The notes below the pieces were generated by a model. The model worked only from the letters and a program-made list of their open reading frames with translations. It was not told the DNA's origin and did not search any database. Positions 17,716-26,287 of a stretch of DNA of 64,000 bases are shown here, piece by piece; within the stretch, counting starts at the first letter, position 1, and each line of letters begins with the position of its first letter. A program made the position numbers and the translations under genes. The DNA comes from CAZVJA01 sp964626885 (GTDB lineage Bacteria; Planctomycetota; Planctomycetia; Planctomycetales; Planctomycetaceae), in NCBI GenBank assembly GCA_964626885.1, contig CAZVJA010000001.1, forward strand, positions 25,158 through 89,157. The letters run 5' to 3'.

Positions 17716-18897
17716 TCAGTTGATTCGGAAGTGTTCCTCACCGATAGTCACGCGCCGAACTCCCTCCCGATCAATCTCGACTCCCAGACCCGGGCTGTTG
17801 AGGGCCGGCGCGTAGCCGCCGCGGCCGAAGGTAATGTCTTCCACCGTGAGCCGCTCCGCGACCAGAAATCGATCGTAGCTCCCTTCAAGATACCGCAGGT
17901 CAGCCACCGAAGAGGCGAACTGCCTTCCGGCGGCGGAAAGGATTCCGGTCTCGCCCACCTGGCAGCCCATTTGATATCCGAGCCCGGCCCGACGCGCCGC
18001 GGCGGCGATCCGCAGCGAGTTCACGAACCCGCCGCATTTCGAAAGCCGGATGTTGAACAAATCGCACGTGCCCCGTTCGATGGCCTTGTGCGCGTCGTTC
18101 AAGCTGCAGGCCGATTCATCAAGCATGATCGGCGTGTTGATCCGTTTACGCACTGCCGAAAGGCCGTCGATAGCTCCGTGCGGTACCGGTTGTTCCAGCG
18201 ACGAGATATTGTAAGGCAGCAGCGGCGCGAGCTTCGATTCGAGGTTCTCGCACGTCCAGGCTTCGTTCGCATCGATCCGCAGGTCGAATCCCGGGCCGGC
18301 CGCGCGCCTGATCCTTCGGACTGCGGCGGCATCGTTGACCCCCGCAACGCCGACTTTCACCTTGAGCTGATGAAATCCGTAATAACGGTAGGTCCACGCG
18401 CGAAAAACCTCTTTGAATGCACCCATCGAGGTGATGGTCGCGCTATAACGGACCTGGTCGACTTTCTGGCGAATCGCGGCCGCTTCGGCCCAGCAGTCAG
18501 TGCCCCGGGAGAGCGGCACCCCTCCGCGCCGGGCTGCGGCATCCAAAACACTCAGCACCAGCCCCCACCGCCACGGGTCGCCGCAACAATCGCGTGTCCC
18601 TCCTGGAACCGCGGAGAACCGCCCCCGGGCGCACAGCGCCACGGCACCCAGTAATCCGCCGAACGAGCCGCCGAGCTGCGACTGCCAATCGGTCGCGCGA
18701 AGCATGTCGAAGACCGCTTCAATCGTCTCGCCGGTGACGTACTCGCGGGGCAAGCTCTCCCCCCAGCCTTCCGTGCCGTCACTGAGCTTGCAGCAAACGA
18801 TCAACGTATCGGTATCGGTGCGTGTGTGCGAAGCGTGGCGTATCTTCCGTCGCAAGGGAATTCGTACGTGATACGCGCTGAGCTCGCTGATTCGCAT
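17716..18897 (-). CDS. Enolase-superfamily enzyme (dipeptide epimerase/MLE-like)
   Basis: 393 residues from ATG 18897. The muconate-lactonizing subgroup acid/base set is present: KxK at K179/K181 (QLKVKVG), metal ligands D209 (RIDANEAW), E235 (SSLEQPV) and D260 (IMLDESA), and opposing K287 (NIRLSKCGG). Members include dipeptide epimerases and o-succinylbenzoate synthase; no menaquinone genes are near, so epimerase or another beta-elimination/racemase role is more likely. Substrate is uncertain. The frame stays open upstream of the chosen ATG, but the extra 49 residues do not resemble the family. Confidence 0.85.
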   Translation of the reverse strand: MRISELSAYHVRIPLRRKIRHASHTRTDTDTLIVCCKLSDGTEGWGESLPREYVTGETIEAVFDMLRATDWQSQLGGSFGGLLGAVALCARGRFSAVPGGTRDCCGDPWRWGLVLSVLDAAARRGGVPLSRGTDCWAEAAAIRQKVDQVRYSATITSMGAFKEVFRAWTYRYYGFHQLKVKVGVAGVNDAAAVRRIRRAAGPGFDLRIDANEAWTCENLESKLAPLLPYNISSLEQPVPHGAIDGLSAVRKRINTPIMLDESACSLNDAHKAIERGTCDLFNIRLSKCGGFVNSLRIAAAARRAGLGYQMGCQVGETGILSAAGRQFASSVADLRYLEGSYDRFLVAERLTVEDITFGRGGYAPALNSPGLGVEIDREGVRRVTIGEEHFRIN

Positions 18898-19045
18898 GCC
18901 CGGTCCTGACAACTTCCTTGCTGCAACGTCGGTTTGCCGCGGGGGCATATATCGACGGGGGAGCTTACACAATGCGTTAGTCGCTACTGAGGGGGGAGAT
19001 AGCACGCGGCGATGCCGATCCGCCAGCCCGGTCGGCCGGTACACA

Positions 19046-19333
19046 TCACGAAACGATCGCCAGGATGTCCGATTCGCTGAGGACCAGCAAGTCCTTGCTG
19101 TCGATGTTCACCTCGGTTCCAGCATAGCTCGAAAACAGCACCCGGTCTCCTTCATGAACCTGAAACGCAATTCTGCTGCCATCCGAAAGGCGGACACCGT
19201 CCCCCACGCTGACGATCCGCCCTTGTGCGGGCTTCTCGCGAGCTGAGTCTGGGAGCACGATCCCTCCAGCGGTCTTTGCTTCCGCTTCGAGTCGTTCCAC
19301 CACGACTTTATCCCCCACCGGAACGATCTTCAT
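19046..19333 (-). CDS. groES: Co-chaperonin GroES, orphan copy
   Basis: 95 residues from ATG 19333: VPVGDKVVVERLEAEAKTAG, the mobile-loop equivalent TAGGIVLPDSAREKPAQG, and RIVSVGDGVRL, VHEGDRVLFSSYAGTEV, LLVLSESDILAIV. This is full length for GroES, the lid that caps GroEL. No groEL is within the window, so it is not in the classic operon. The same frame is open for a further 80 codons upstream (to 19573), which would give a 175-residue protein; I treat that as non-coding because no GroES has such an extension and the inverted repeat at 19360-19378 lies there. Confidence 0.93.
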   Translation of the reverse strand: MKIVPVGDKVVVERLEAEAKTAGGIVLPDSAREKPAQGRIVSVGDGVRLSDGSRIAFQVHEGDRVLFSSYAGTEVNIDSKDLLVLSESDILAIVS

Positions 19334-19359
19334 AACTTCCCAACCCCCCATGAAATGCT

Positions 19360-19378
19360 TTCGAACGAAATGTTCGAA
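19360..19378. promoter_or_regulatory. Perfect inverted repeat upstream of groES (candidate operator)
   Basis: TTCGAAC-N5-GTTCGAA, seven-base arms with no mismatch, 26 bp ahead of the groES ATG. It is neither CIRCE (TTAGCACTC arms) nor HAIR. Its core CGAAC/GTTCG resembles the Gram-positive LexA box but with a 5-base rather than 4-base centre. Regulatory function is inference. Confidence 0.4.
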
Positions 19379-19533
19379 CTCTTCGCGGACCGCTCTTCGA
19401 GTCGTCCGACCTGATAAGAACTGGCTCTCTGTCGCCTCACCCAACGTTGCCGCACTGTAATCAAGCCAACCGCGAATCGCCAGTTCTGCACGAAAAAGCC
19501 CCTCGATTTGCCGCTGTTGCAGCAAGGTTTGGC

Positions 19534-20811
19534 TTAACGCCCCGTGGCGGACGTGAGAGAACTTCGGACACAATACAAGTGGCTGTCGGTTCGAAGGATG
19601 AGGCAGTTTGGCCCGACCGCGGGAGTTGCCATGAATCGGCCCTCGAGCTGATTCGCTGCCAGGGCTTTGAACTTGCTGCCCGGTTCAACAACGGTGACCT
19701 TGCCGCCTTCGTTAGCGAAGTAAATTCGGCCGTCTACGCAAATTGGCGACGCGGAGTAATTGTCCCCTAGTCTTTCCTGCCAAACCGCTGCCCCGTTCCC
19801 GGCATCGACGCAGGTCGCCACTCCGCGATCCCCTGCCAGGTAGATCCTGCCGTCCAAATACACCGGCGTGGGGTTGGAAGAGACTTGCCGCTTGAAACGC
19901 CACAACACATGCGTCTCAGTCACGTCGCCGTGTCCATCCGCGCGAATCGCCCACAACTCCGGTGTCGTATACCCCGTGCAAAGATAAATGATCCCGTCGT
20001 GAAACAACGGCACGGGAACATTCGAAAATCCCTGGTACAACACTCGCCAAAGCTCGCGGCCGGTGCGCGGATCGTACGCCTCCACCTGGTCCGCCCCGGC
20101 ACTGATCAGCTGCGGCTGACCGTTCACCTCAAAAACGGCAGGGGTCGAGTACGCTTTGCGGAAATCGATCTTCGCGCGGAACGGTCCGGTGCGTGGGGTC
20201 TTCCACACGCTTTGCCCGGTTCGCTTGTCGAGTGCTGCAACGTATTGCTTGTCCTGCCCGTCGCAATTCACGATCAACAGATTTTCGAAAAGAATCGGCG
20301 AACTCCCTGGTCCCTCTTTGTGATCGATCACGAGTTCATTGTTTCGCCAGAGAACTTGCCCATTCTTTGTATCGAGGCAAGCGGTCCCCATCGCGCCGAA
20401 ATGGACGTACACAAACCCAGGCTCCACCACCGGCGAGGGAGAGGCGTGGCTGTTCTTTTCGTTGATGGGAACTGGTTCGGCGGGTGTAAAGACTTCGACA
20501 TTGTGTTGTACCGCGCCGCTGTCGAGATCGACGCACAACGCCCGCAGCGACTTGCCACCGTCCAGCGCAGTCGTCAGCCAGACCTGTTTCCCAAGCACCA
20601 CCGGGGACGACCAGCCTTTGCCGGGAATCGCCGTTTTCCAGGCGATGTTCTCGGTTTCGCTCCAAGTAAGCGGAATTCCCTGAGTGGTGGCGTGTCCTTG
20701 CCCGTTTGCCCCTCGAAATTGCGTCCAGCCCTCGTCAGCCCGCAAGGTCACAGCCAGCGAAAGGCATATCGCGGCGGCGAGCAGCCCCCTTTGCACCGTG
20801 GCTGCCGGCAT
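19534..20811 (-). CDS. Secreted PQQ-like beta-propeller protein (WD40-like, outer-membrane BamB-like fold)
   Basis: 425 residues with a signal peptide (QRGLLAAAICLSLAVTLRAD). After it comes WTQFRGANGQGHA, the usual start of planctomycete PQQ-like propellers. Blade motifs recur: CVDLDSGAVQHNVEV, CLDTKNGQVLWRNNEL, ALDKRTGQSVWKTP, AYDPRTGRELWRV, CVDAGNGAAVWQERL. These are the AxDxxTGxxxW blade ends of quinoprotein-type propellers, but PQQ-binding residues are not assured. An upstream ATG at 20865 would add 18 residues before the leader. It is a single gene, divergent from hpnH. Confidence 0.88.
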   Translation of the reverse strand: MPAATVQRGLLAAAICLSLAVTLRADEGWTQFRGANGQGHATTQGIPLTWSETENIAWKTAIPGKGWSSPVVLGKQVWLTTALDGGKSLRALCVDLDSGAVQHNVEVFTPAEPVPINEKNSHASPSPVVEPGFVYVHFGAMGTACLDTKNGQVLWRNNELVIDHKEGPGSSPILFENLLIVNCDGQDKQYVAALDKRTGQSVWKTPRTGPFRAKIDFRKAYSTPAVFEVNGQPQLISAGADQVEAYDPRTGRELWRVLYQGFSNVPVPLFHDGIIYLCTGYTTPELWAIRADGHGDVTETHVLWRFKRQVSSNPTPVYLDGRIYLAGDRGVATCVDAGNGAAVWQERLGDNYSASPICVDGRIYFANEGGKVTVVEPGSKFKALAANQLEGRFMATPAVGPNCLILRTDSHLYCVRSSLTSATGR

Positions 20812-21164
20812 CAAATTGAGAACGAAAGGAATGCGACCGGGACGGACCTCGCGCGGATGCTCCATACATTCCAGTTTCTTCAAAGTGCTCACAGAGGACG
20901 ACCTCCCGCCGGACCAGATTGACTGCGTGCTCTCGATCATCAAGGGGGGAAGAATCAATGTCAAGCGGGGCGCCGAAGGCTGGCCGTTCGCTCCCAGGAA
21001 GCTGGACTGCCGCAGGAGCCGGAGGGTCGCGGGTCTGCGGATCGCCACTCCTCGGCAATCCCCTGCTCCAAGTCCTCAATTGGGGCTGACACGTCCGGCG
21101 AAACCTGTTATCAAGCGGCAACTAATTGACTGCCACCGAGTTTCGATCTTGCCAGGAGGGCCTC
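20812..21164. other. Divergent intergenic region before hpnH
   Basis: About 350 bp between the PQQ-like gene and hpnH. Apart from the candidate hpnH promoter (21086-21114) and its AGGAGG ribosome binding site, I see no gene, RNA or repeat here. Open frames in it are short and unlike coding sequence. Confidence 0.5.
21086..21114 (+). promoter_or_regulatory. Candidate promoter for hpnH
   Basis: CTGACA (21086-21091), 17 bp, TATCAA (21109-21114), with an expected leader of about 45 nt to ATG 21165. Called by eye; both boxes deviate from consensus. Confidence 0.35.
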
Positions 21165-22340
21165 ATGGGGGTGCCGTTGTCGCAGATGTGGACTGTTGCG
21201 ACGTACGTGCTTTCGAAAAAGCTGCGTGGCGAAAAACGTTACCCGCTCGTGCTGATGCTGGAACCGCTGTTCCGCTGTAATCTGGCCTGCGCGGGATGCG
21301 GCAAGATCCAATACCCGGCGGAAATCCTCAAGAAGAACCTCGCGCCGGAAGACTGCTTTCGCGCGGTGGACGAATGCGGTGCGCCGATGGTCTCGATCCC
21401 CGGCGGCGAGCCGCTGCTGCATCCGGAAATCGACAAGATCGTCGAAGGACTGGTCGCGCGGAAGAAATACGTCTACCTCTGCACGAATGCCCTGTTGCTC
21501 GAAAAGCATCTACATCGATTCCGCCCCACGAAGTACCTCAGCTTTTCCGTGCATATTGACGGTCCAAAGGAAGAGCACGATGTCGCCGTCTGCCGCGAGG
21601 GAACCTTCGATATCGCCGTGCGGGGAATCCGCGCCGCGGTGAGCGCCGGCTTCCGCGTCACCACGAACACCACGGTCTTCAACACAGCTGATCCGCACCG
21701 GCTCCGCGAAATGTTCGACATTCTGACCGAACTCGGGGTCGAAGGGATGATGCTCTCCCCGGGCTACCCGTACGAGAAAGCGCCCGACCAGGAGCATTTT
21801 CTCCACAGGCATCAAACGATCTCGCTGTTTCGCAGGGCGCTCAGCAAACCGAAACGCGCGTGGACATTCAATCAATCGCCATTGTTCATCGAGTTCCTCA
21901 AGGGAAACTGGAATCTCGAATGCACACCCTGGGGCAACCCGACGTACAATGTCTTTGGCTGGCAGAAACCTTGCTATCTCCTGCAGGAAGGTTACTGCGA
22001 GACGTTCCAGGAACTGCTCGATTGCACTGATTGGGACCGATACGGCCGCGCCAGCGGCAATCATAAGTGCACCGATTGCATGGTCCACAGCGGCTACGAG
22101 CCAACGGCGGTTGCCGAAACGTTCGGCTCGTTGCGCGGACTGTGGGCGGCGGCCAGGTCCATTCTGCTCGGTCCGCGCGAATCCGATGCCGGTATGCCGG
22201 AGTTGGCTCCCGTCGCCGGGACCGCGCGCACACCTCATCCCGCCACGCCGTTGTATGACCTGCAACTTTCGTTTTCGGCGGATGAGAGTTCCTGCCCGAC
22301 ATCGGGAGAACTGCTCCCGGCGGAGTCTCCCGCGGTGTAG
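21165..22340 (+). CDS. hpnH: Hopanoid biosynthesis radical SAM protein HpnH (adenosylhopane synthase)
   Basis: 391 residues from ATG 21165, seven bases after a perfect AGGAGG. The radical SAM cluster motif CNLACAGC (C38-C42-C45) lies in the family stretch LMLEPLFRCNLACAGCGKIQ; SIPGGEPLLHPEID, SVHIDGPKEEHD and SPGYPYEKAPDQEHFL are typical HpnH blocks. The C-terminal half keeps the cysteines of KPCYLLQEGYC and CTDCMVHSGYEP. HpnH joins the 5'-deoxyadenosyl radical to diploptene, the first step to C35 extended hopanoids. No other hpn gene is in the window, so the pathway is scattered or elsewhere. The tail beyond about 350 is variable. Confidence 0.95.
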   Translation: MGVPLSQMWTVATYVLSKKLRGEKRYPLVLMLEPLFRCNLACAGCGKIQYPAEILKKNLAPEDCFRAVDECGAPMVSIPGGEPLLHPEIDKIVEGLVARKKYVYLCTNALLLEKHLHRFRPTKYLSFSVHIDGPKEEHDVAVCREGTFDIAVRGIRAAVSAGFRVTTNTTVFNTADPHRLREMFDILTELGVEGMMLSPGYPYEKAPDQEHFLHRHQTISLFRRALSKPKRAWTFNQSPLFIEFLKGNWNLECTPWGNPTYNVFGWQKPCYLLQEGYCETFQELLDCTDWDRYGRASGNHKCTDCMVHSGYEPTAVAETFGSLRGLWAAARSILLGPRESDAGMPELAPVAGTARTPHPATPLYDLQLSFSADESSCPTSGELLPAESPAV

Positions 22341-22420
22341 CGTGCACCAACCTGCGGAAATCGTCGCTCAGCGGAAGCTCCGCCTCTCGGAATCGAGTCT
22401 CCCTTGACGTCGTTTCGCGT

Positions 22421-23695
22421 TCACTCCGCCGCGAGGTTCACGCGCACAATTTCTTTATCGTTCCGCGCGAAAACGCTCTTCATGGCGAATGCCGGATGCG
22501 ACCAGATTGTCTTCCGCCGCATCACGTCGCGCGTCGGCTCTACCAGTTTCGCGCGGCTGATCTCCTCGTATCCCTGCGGCGTAAGATTCGCGATGATCAG
22601 ATCTCCCTGCTCGTTGTGCAGGAAGTACCTGTCTTCGTAGGGGATCAGAAATGCGTTCCACCAGCGTCCGTCACCGGTGGCAGCGAATGTCTCCCAGACG
22701 CGCTTGCCGGTGCGTGCATCGAGGCAGCGCAACTGGCCGTAGCTGCACACCCCGTAGATGTGCGTTTCCGTCAGCACCGGCGTCGAGATGATGCAGTGCA
22801 GGCCGTCGGTCACTTTCTCGCTGTTGCTTTTTCCTTTCCACACAGTCTTCGCTGACCGGCCGTCCGGTGCAACTTCGATCATCAACGGCCCGTTGTAGAA
22901 CGTGGTGACAAAGATCCGATTCCCCATCTGCCGCGGCGTGGCGATTGTCAGGCCCGACTGCGAAGTGAAGGGAACGGTCCAATAGACTTCGCCGTTCTGT
23001 GGGTTCAAGCCGCTGATGCCGTGCGGATACCAGACGATCAATTGCCGCATCCCGCCAATCTCGAAGATCACGGGCGGCGAATAGCCCACATCCTTGTCAT
23101 CGAGTGCTCGCCAGAGTTCCTTGCCGGTGGCTTTGTCGAAGCTGACGACAAGTGCCTTGGGGCCGCCGACGAGGGTAATTAACTGGTCGCCGTCGACGAG
23201 CGGACTGGCCACAAAACCCCAGATCGCGGTTTCGGTCTGATAGTCGTTGACGAAATTCTTCTGCCAAATAATGTTTCCTTTGGCGGCGTCGAAGCAGAAC
23301 ATGTCCCCCATCGCGCCGATGGTGTAAACCCGGCCGTCATTGACGACCGGTGTGGAGCGCGGCCCGGCCGGGTAGCTCACTGTGTAACGGCAGGGATACT
23401 CGTACTTCCAGATGATGGCGCCGGTCTCCGCATCCAGACAGAGCACGCGCTCGGTCTGTGCGCGGATCTGGCGATCGGTGATGTACACGCGGCCGTTTGC
23501 GACAGCTGGGCCGGAATAACCCTCGCCAATCGGTGTCGACCAGACGCGCGGCAGTAATCCTTCTGTCGGAAACTTCTTGACGATGCCGGTCTCGCGCCAG
23601 ACGAGATCCCGTTTGGGGCCACCCCAATCAGGCCAGTCGTCTCCTTGAGCCGAGACGCAGTGCATCACCATAAAGACTGCAAGGAGTTGCAGCAT
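22421..23695 (-). CDS. Secreted PQQ-like beta-propeller protein, second copy
   Basis: 424 residues from ATG 23695, with signal peptide LQLLAVFMVMHCVSAQGDD and the start DWPDWGGPKRD. Repeated blade ends include CLDAETGAIIWKYEY, CFDAAKGNIIWQKNF, SFDKATGKELWRAL, LNPQNGEVYWTVPF and CLDARTGKRVWETF. It belongs to the same family as the protein at 19534-20811 but is clearly diverged. The frame is open further upstream; an earlier start would put the hydrophobic leader too far inside. It is convergent with hpnH (80 bp apart) and divergent from the TolB-like gene. Confidence 0.87.
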   Translation of the reverse strand: MLQLLAVFMVMHCVSAQGDDWPDWGGPKRDLVWRETGIVKKFPTEGLLPRVWSTPIGEGYSGPAVANGRVYITDRQIRAQTERVLCLDAETGAIIWKYEYPCRYTVSYPAGPRSTPVVNDGRVYTIGAMGDMFCFDAAKGNIIWQKNFVNDYQTETAIWGFVASPLVDGDQLITLVGGPKALVVSFDKATGKELWRALDDKDVGYSPPVIFEIGGMRQLIVWYPHGISGLNPQNGEVYWTVPFTSQSGLTIATPRQMGNRIFVTTFYNGPLMIEVAPDGRSAKTVWKGKSNSEKVTDGLHCIISTPVLTETHIYGVCSYGQLRCLDARTGKRVWETFAATGDGRWWNAFLIPYEDRYFLHNEQGDLIIANLTPQGYEEISRAKLVEPTRDVMRRKTIWSHPAFAMKSVFARNDKEIVRVNLAAE

Positions 23696-23909
23696 GTTTG
23701 AAGTCACGCGGCGAGCGGAGAATCTGGCATGGTTCCGTGTCAGGCACTCAACTCTCCAAAGACCACACGACATGGTTTTCTCCCGTAAAGGTGAATTCGG
23801 CAACGCGCCGCGTTCCATTGTGACAGACCTCGTGATGTGGAACAATGACGAGCACACCACGGCGACTTTCGAGAAACACCGACGAACAGAATTCGCATCG
23901 AGGTTATCC

Positions 23910-24974
23910 ATGATTCGGCAATCGATATTCGCAATCATCCTGCTTCTGTTACTCTTCGTTGTGCCGGCACGCACCGCGGAACCGACGGTCGCTGAGCAGG
24001 AAGCCAAACATCTGTCGAACATCCGTCAGGTGACATTCGGCCTCCCCCGCGCGGGAGAAGGCTATTTCTCGCCCGACGGGCAATGGGTCGTGTACCAGGC
24101 GTACCCCATCGGCTACCCGTTCTATCAAATCTATGTGCAGAAGCTCGGAGAGAAAGAGCCGCGGCGCATCAGCCCCGGACGCGGCAGCACCACGTGCAGC
24201 TACTTCACTCCCGACAGCAAGCGGATCATGTTCGCCTCGTCGCACAGCGATCCTCATCTCGACATCACGGAATTGAAGGCCCGCGAGGAAGCCGCAAAGG
24301 GGGGCCGCCGGCGATACCAGTGGAGCTTCGACGAACACATGGAAATCTATGACTGTAACTTCGACGGCACCGACCTTCGCCGACTGACTGATTCCCCCGG
24401 CTACGACGCCGAGGGGAGTTACTCCAGCGACGGCAAACAGATCGTTTTCACCTCCACGCGCGACGGCGACCCCGATCTCTACGTGATGAACGCCGACGGC
24501 TCGAACGTGCGGCAGCTCACGAACCAGCCGGGTTACGATGGCGGGCCATTCTTCTCGCCCGACAATCAATGGGTGATCTTCCGCAGCGACCGCCAGAAGA
24601 AAGACATGCTGCAAATCTTCGCGATCTCGGCCGATGGCAAGCACGAAGTACAGCTCACCAACGATCTCGACACCGTCAACTGGGCGCCGTATTTCCATCC
24701 GAGCGGGAAGTCTTTCGTCTGGGCCCGCGCCGATTATTCGCGCGGCCCGCGCGAGGCGACCTACGACATCTACCGGATGAATATCTCCTGGGATGCGGAG
24801 AAGTTCACAACCGACGGAAAGATGGAGCGGATCACGTTCGAGAAGGGGACCGACATTCTGCCGGTCTTCAGCCCCGACGGCAAACATCTCATGTGGACCT
24901 CGACCCGCGCCGCCGACGGCACCAGCCAGCTTTGGATCGCCGACTGGCACGATGACCCGCCGGCGAACAAGTAG
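23910..24974 (+). CDS. TolB-like/WD40-like beta-propeller, secreted
   Basis: 354 residues from ATG 23910, with GAGG six bases before it. Signal peptide QSIFAIILLLLLFVVPARTA. The body is made of TolB/PD40 blades: GYFSPDGQWVVYQAYP, SYFTPDSKRIMFASSH, GSYSSDGKQIVFTSTRDGDP, LYVMNADGSNVRQLTNQPGY, FFSPDNQWVIFRSDR, PVFSPDGKHLMWTSTR. These six-bladed propellers usually bind proteins; no peptidase domain is attached. It shares a 214 bp divergent promoter region with the PQQ-like gene; no strong promoter boxes stand out there. Confidence 0.87.
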   Translation: MIRQSIFAIILLLLLFVVPARTAEPTVAEQEAKHLSNIRQVTFGLPRAGEGYFSPDGQWVVYQAYPIGYPFYQIYVQKLGEKEPRRISPGRGSTTCSYFTPDSKRIMFASSHSDPHLDITELKAREEAAKGGRRRYQWSFDEHMEIYDCNFDGTDLRRLTDSPGYDAEGSYSSDGKQIVFTSTRDGDPDLYVMNADGSNVRQLTNQPGYDGGPFFSPDNQWVIFRSDRQKKDMLQIFAISADGKHEVQLTNDLDTVNWAPYFHPSGKSFVWARADYSRGPREATYDIYRMNISWDAEKFTTDGKMERITFEKGTDILPVFSPDGKHLMWTSTRAADGTSQLWIADWHDDPPANK

Positions 24975-25014
24975 CAGCTTTCATTGACGTTGGCGTTTTG
25001 GAAACGGTGGTTCC

Positions 25015-25914
25015 TTGAGTTCGTCTCCTCGCAAGTTCGGCGCTCATGTCTTTCTGTGGCAGGATGGCTACGACGACAGCGCGTTGCTCCGCATCTTCGA
25101 TTCCGCCGTGCGGCTCGGGCTGTCATTCGTCGAGATCGCCGTCGGGGATGGCATTTCTTTTGACTCCGCCAAGCTGTCGGCTGAAGCGGCCGCACGGAAG
25201 CTGGAGCTGGTGACGAGCCCGGGGGGCGAATGGCCGGTGGAGTGCGATATCTCACTCCCCAATTCGAGCGACCGCGCAGGAGGAATGGAATGGCATCGGC
25301 GCGAGATCGATCGTGCCGCCGAACTGGGAGCAGTGGCGTATGCCGGAGCGATTTACGGACATCCGGGGACGGTGCGGCGCGGAGCAGTCGATGCCGACGA
25401 ATTTCGCCGGATTGCCGACGGGCTGCACGAGCTTGCGCAATACGCAGCCGAGCGGAACGTGCAACTGGTGATCGAGCCGATGAGTCATTTCCGGACGCAC
25501 GTCGCGAACACGCCGGGGCAGATCAATGAACTGATTGCTCTGGCCGACCACGAGAATCTGTCGAGTCTGCTCGACACCTATCATCTCACGACCGAGGTGA
25601 CCAACATGACGGCCGCCTTTGAGGAAATGCGGCCTCGTCTGTGGGGGTTGCACGCGTGCGAGAACAATCGCGGCGCGCCCGGCACGGGTCTGCTCCCGTG
25701 GCAGTCACTCGGCCGGTCGATTCGCGAGAGCGGCTGGAACGGCCACATCGGCTTCGAGGGTTACAACTCGACGTGGCGCGGCGGTGCGTTCGCGCGCGAA
25801 CGGGGCATGTTCCACAACGTCTGTCCGAATGTGGAAGCGTTCATTCGGGAGTCGATGCGGTTCATGGAGTCGATTTTGTCGGGTGAACTTGCTGGTGCCC
25901 CAGCAGCCCGTTGA
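25015..25914 (+). CDS. Sugar phosphate isomerase/epimerase (AP endonuclease-2-like TIM barrel)
   Basis: 299 residues from a TTG start, with GGTGG upstream. The metal site of the xylose-isomerase-like superfamily is present: glutamate in QLVIEPMSHF, aspartate in LLDTYHLTTE, histidine in GLHACENNRGAPG and glutamate in IGFEGYN. The C-terminal segment HACENNRGAPGTGLLPW is like D-psicose/tagatose 3-epimerases, so ketose epimerisation is the best guess; the sugar is unknown. A decayed transposase lies directly after the stop. Confidence 0.85.
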   Translation: MSSSPRKFGAHVFLWQDGYDDSALLRIFDSAVRLGLSFVEIAVGDGISFDSAKLSAEAAARKLELVTSPGGEWPVECDISLPNSSDRAGGMEWHRREIDRAAELGAVAYAGAIYGHPGTVRRGAVDADEFRRIADGLHELAQYAAERNVQLVIEPMSHFRTHVANTPGQINELIALADHENLSSLLDTYHLTTEVTNMTAAFEEMRPRLWGLHACENNRGAPGTGLLPWQSLGRSIRESGWNGHIGFEGYNSTWRGGAFARERGMFHNVCPNVEAFIRESMRFMESILSGELAGAPAAR

Positions 25915-26285
25915 AATTCGTGGTTTTCTCCAGCCGTGTGTTTCTGCGCGGCGGAGGGGGGCGAAGTTTGTGACTCAGAATCAGCGCTCGAGGCATGAGC
26001 GAGTTCAGCAGAGCGTCAAGCAGCGCGACTAAGAACGCCCAAGCCGCCGCAAATTCCCGCGGCTTCCCCATTCCCAGCAGTTTCCGCAACACAACACCCA
26101 GGTTGTGCGCGGCCGCCTGCAGCAGGCAACGCCTGCTCACCTCGACGATCCCCCGCAGCCAACTTCGCCGCGCGCCGCCGGTGTCGCAGACGTGTGCGAA
26201 CGAGCGCTCGACCACCTCGCTACGGCGACGCTTGAGTCGTCGCACCCACGACTCGCTAACGCGGCGCTTGATGACCACCGCGCGT
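25915..26285 (-). pseudogene. Truncated IS1182-type transposase, C-terminal remnant
   Basis: The minus strand encodes about 110 residues that match the end of IS1182-family (DDE_Tnp_1 type) transposases: RRRSEVVERSFAHVCDTGGA, RRSWLRGIVEV, LLQAAAHNLGVVLRKLLGMG and KPREFAAAW. The DDE catalytic core is entirely missing, and the frame begins abruptly beside the HAD gene's stop. It fills the gap between the isomerase stop (25914) and the HAD stop (26288) almost exactly. No terminal inverted repeats or target duplication are visible. I read it as an old, inactive relic. Confidence 0.75.
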
Positions 26286-26287
26286 GC

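Noticed and set aside
18898..19044. 49-residue N-terminal extension of the enolase-superfamily protein
   Set aside because: The family begins at MRISELSAYHVRIPL; the added residues are Arg/Pro-rich and unlike the family.
19334..19573. CIRCE heat-shock element upstream of groES
   Set aside because: The TTAGCACTC-N9-GAGTGCTAA sequence is absent; a different inverted repeat is reported instead.
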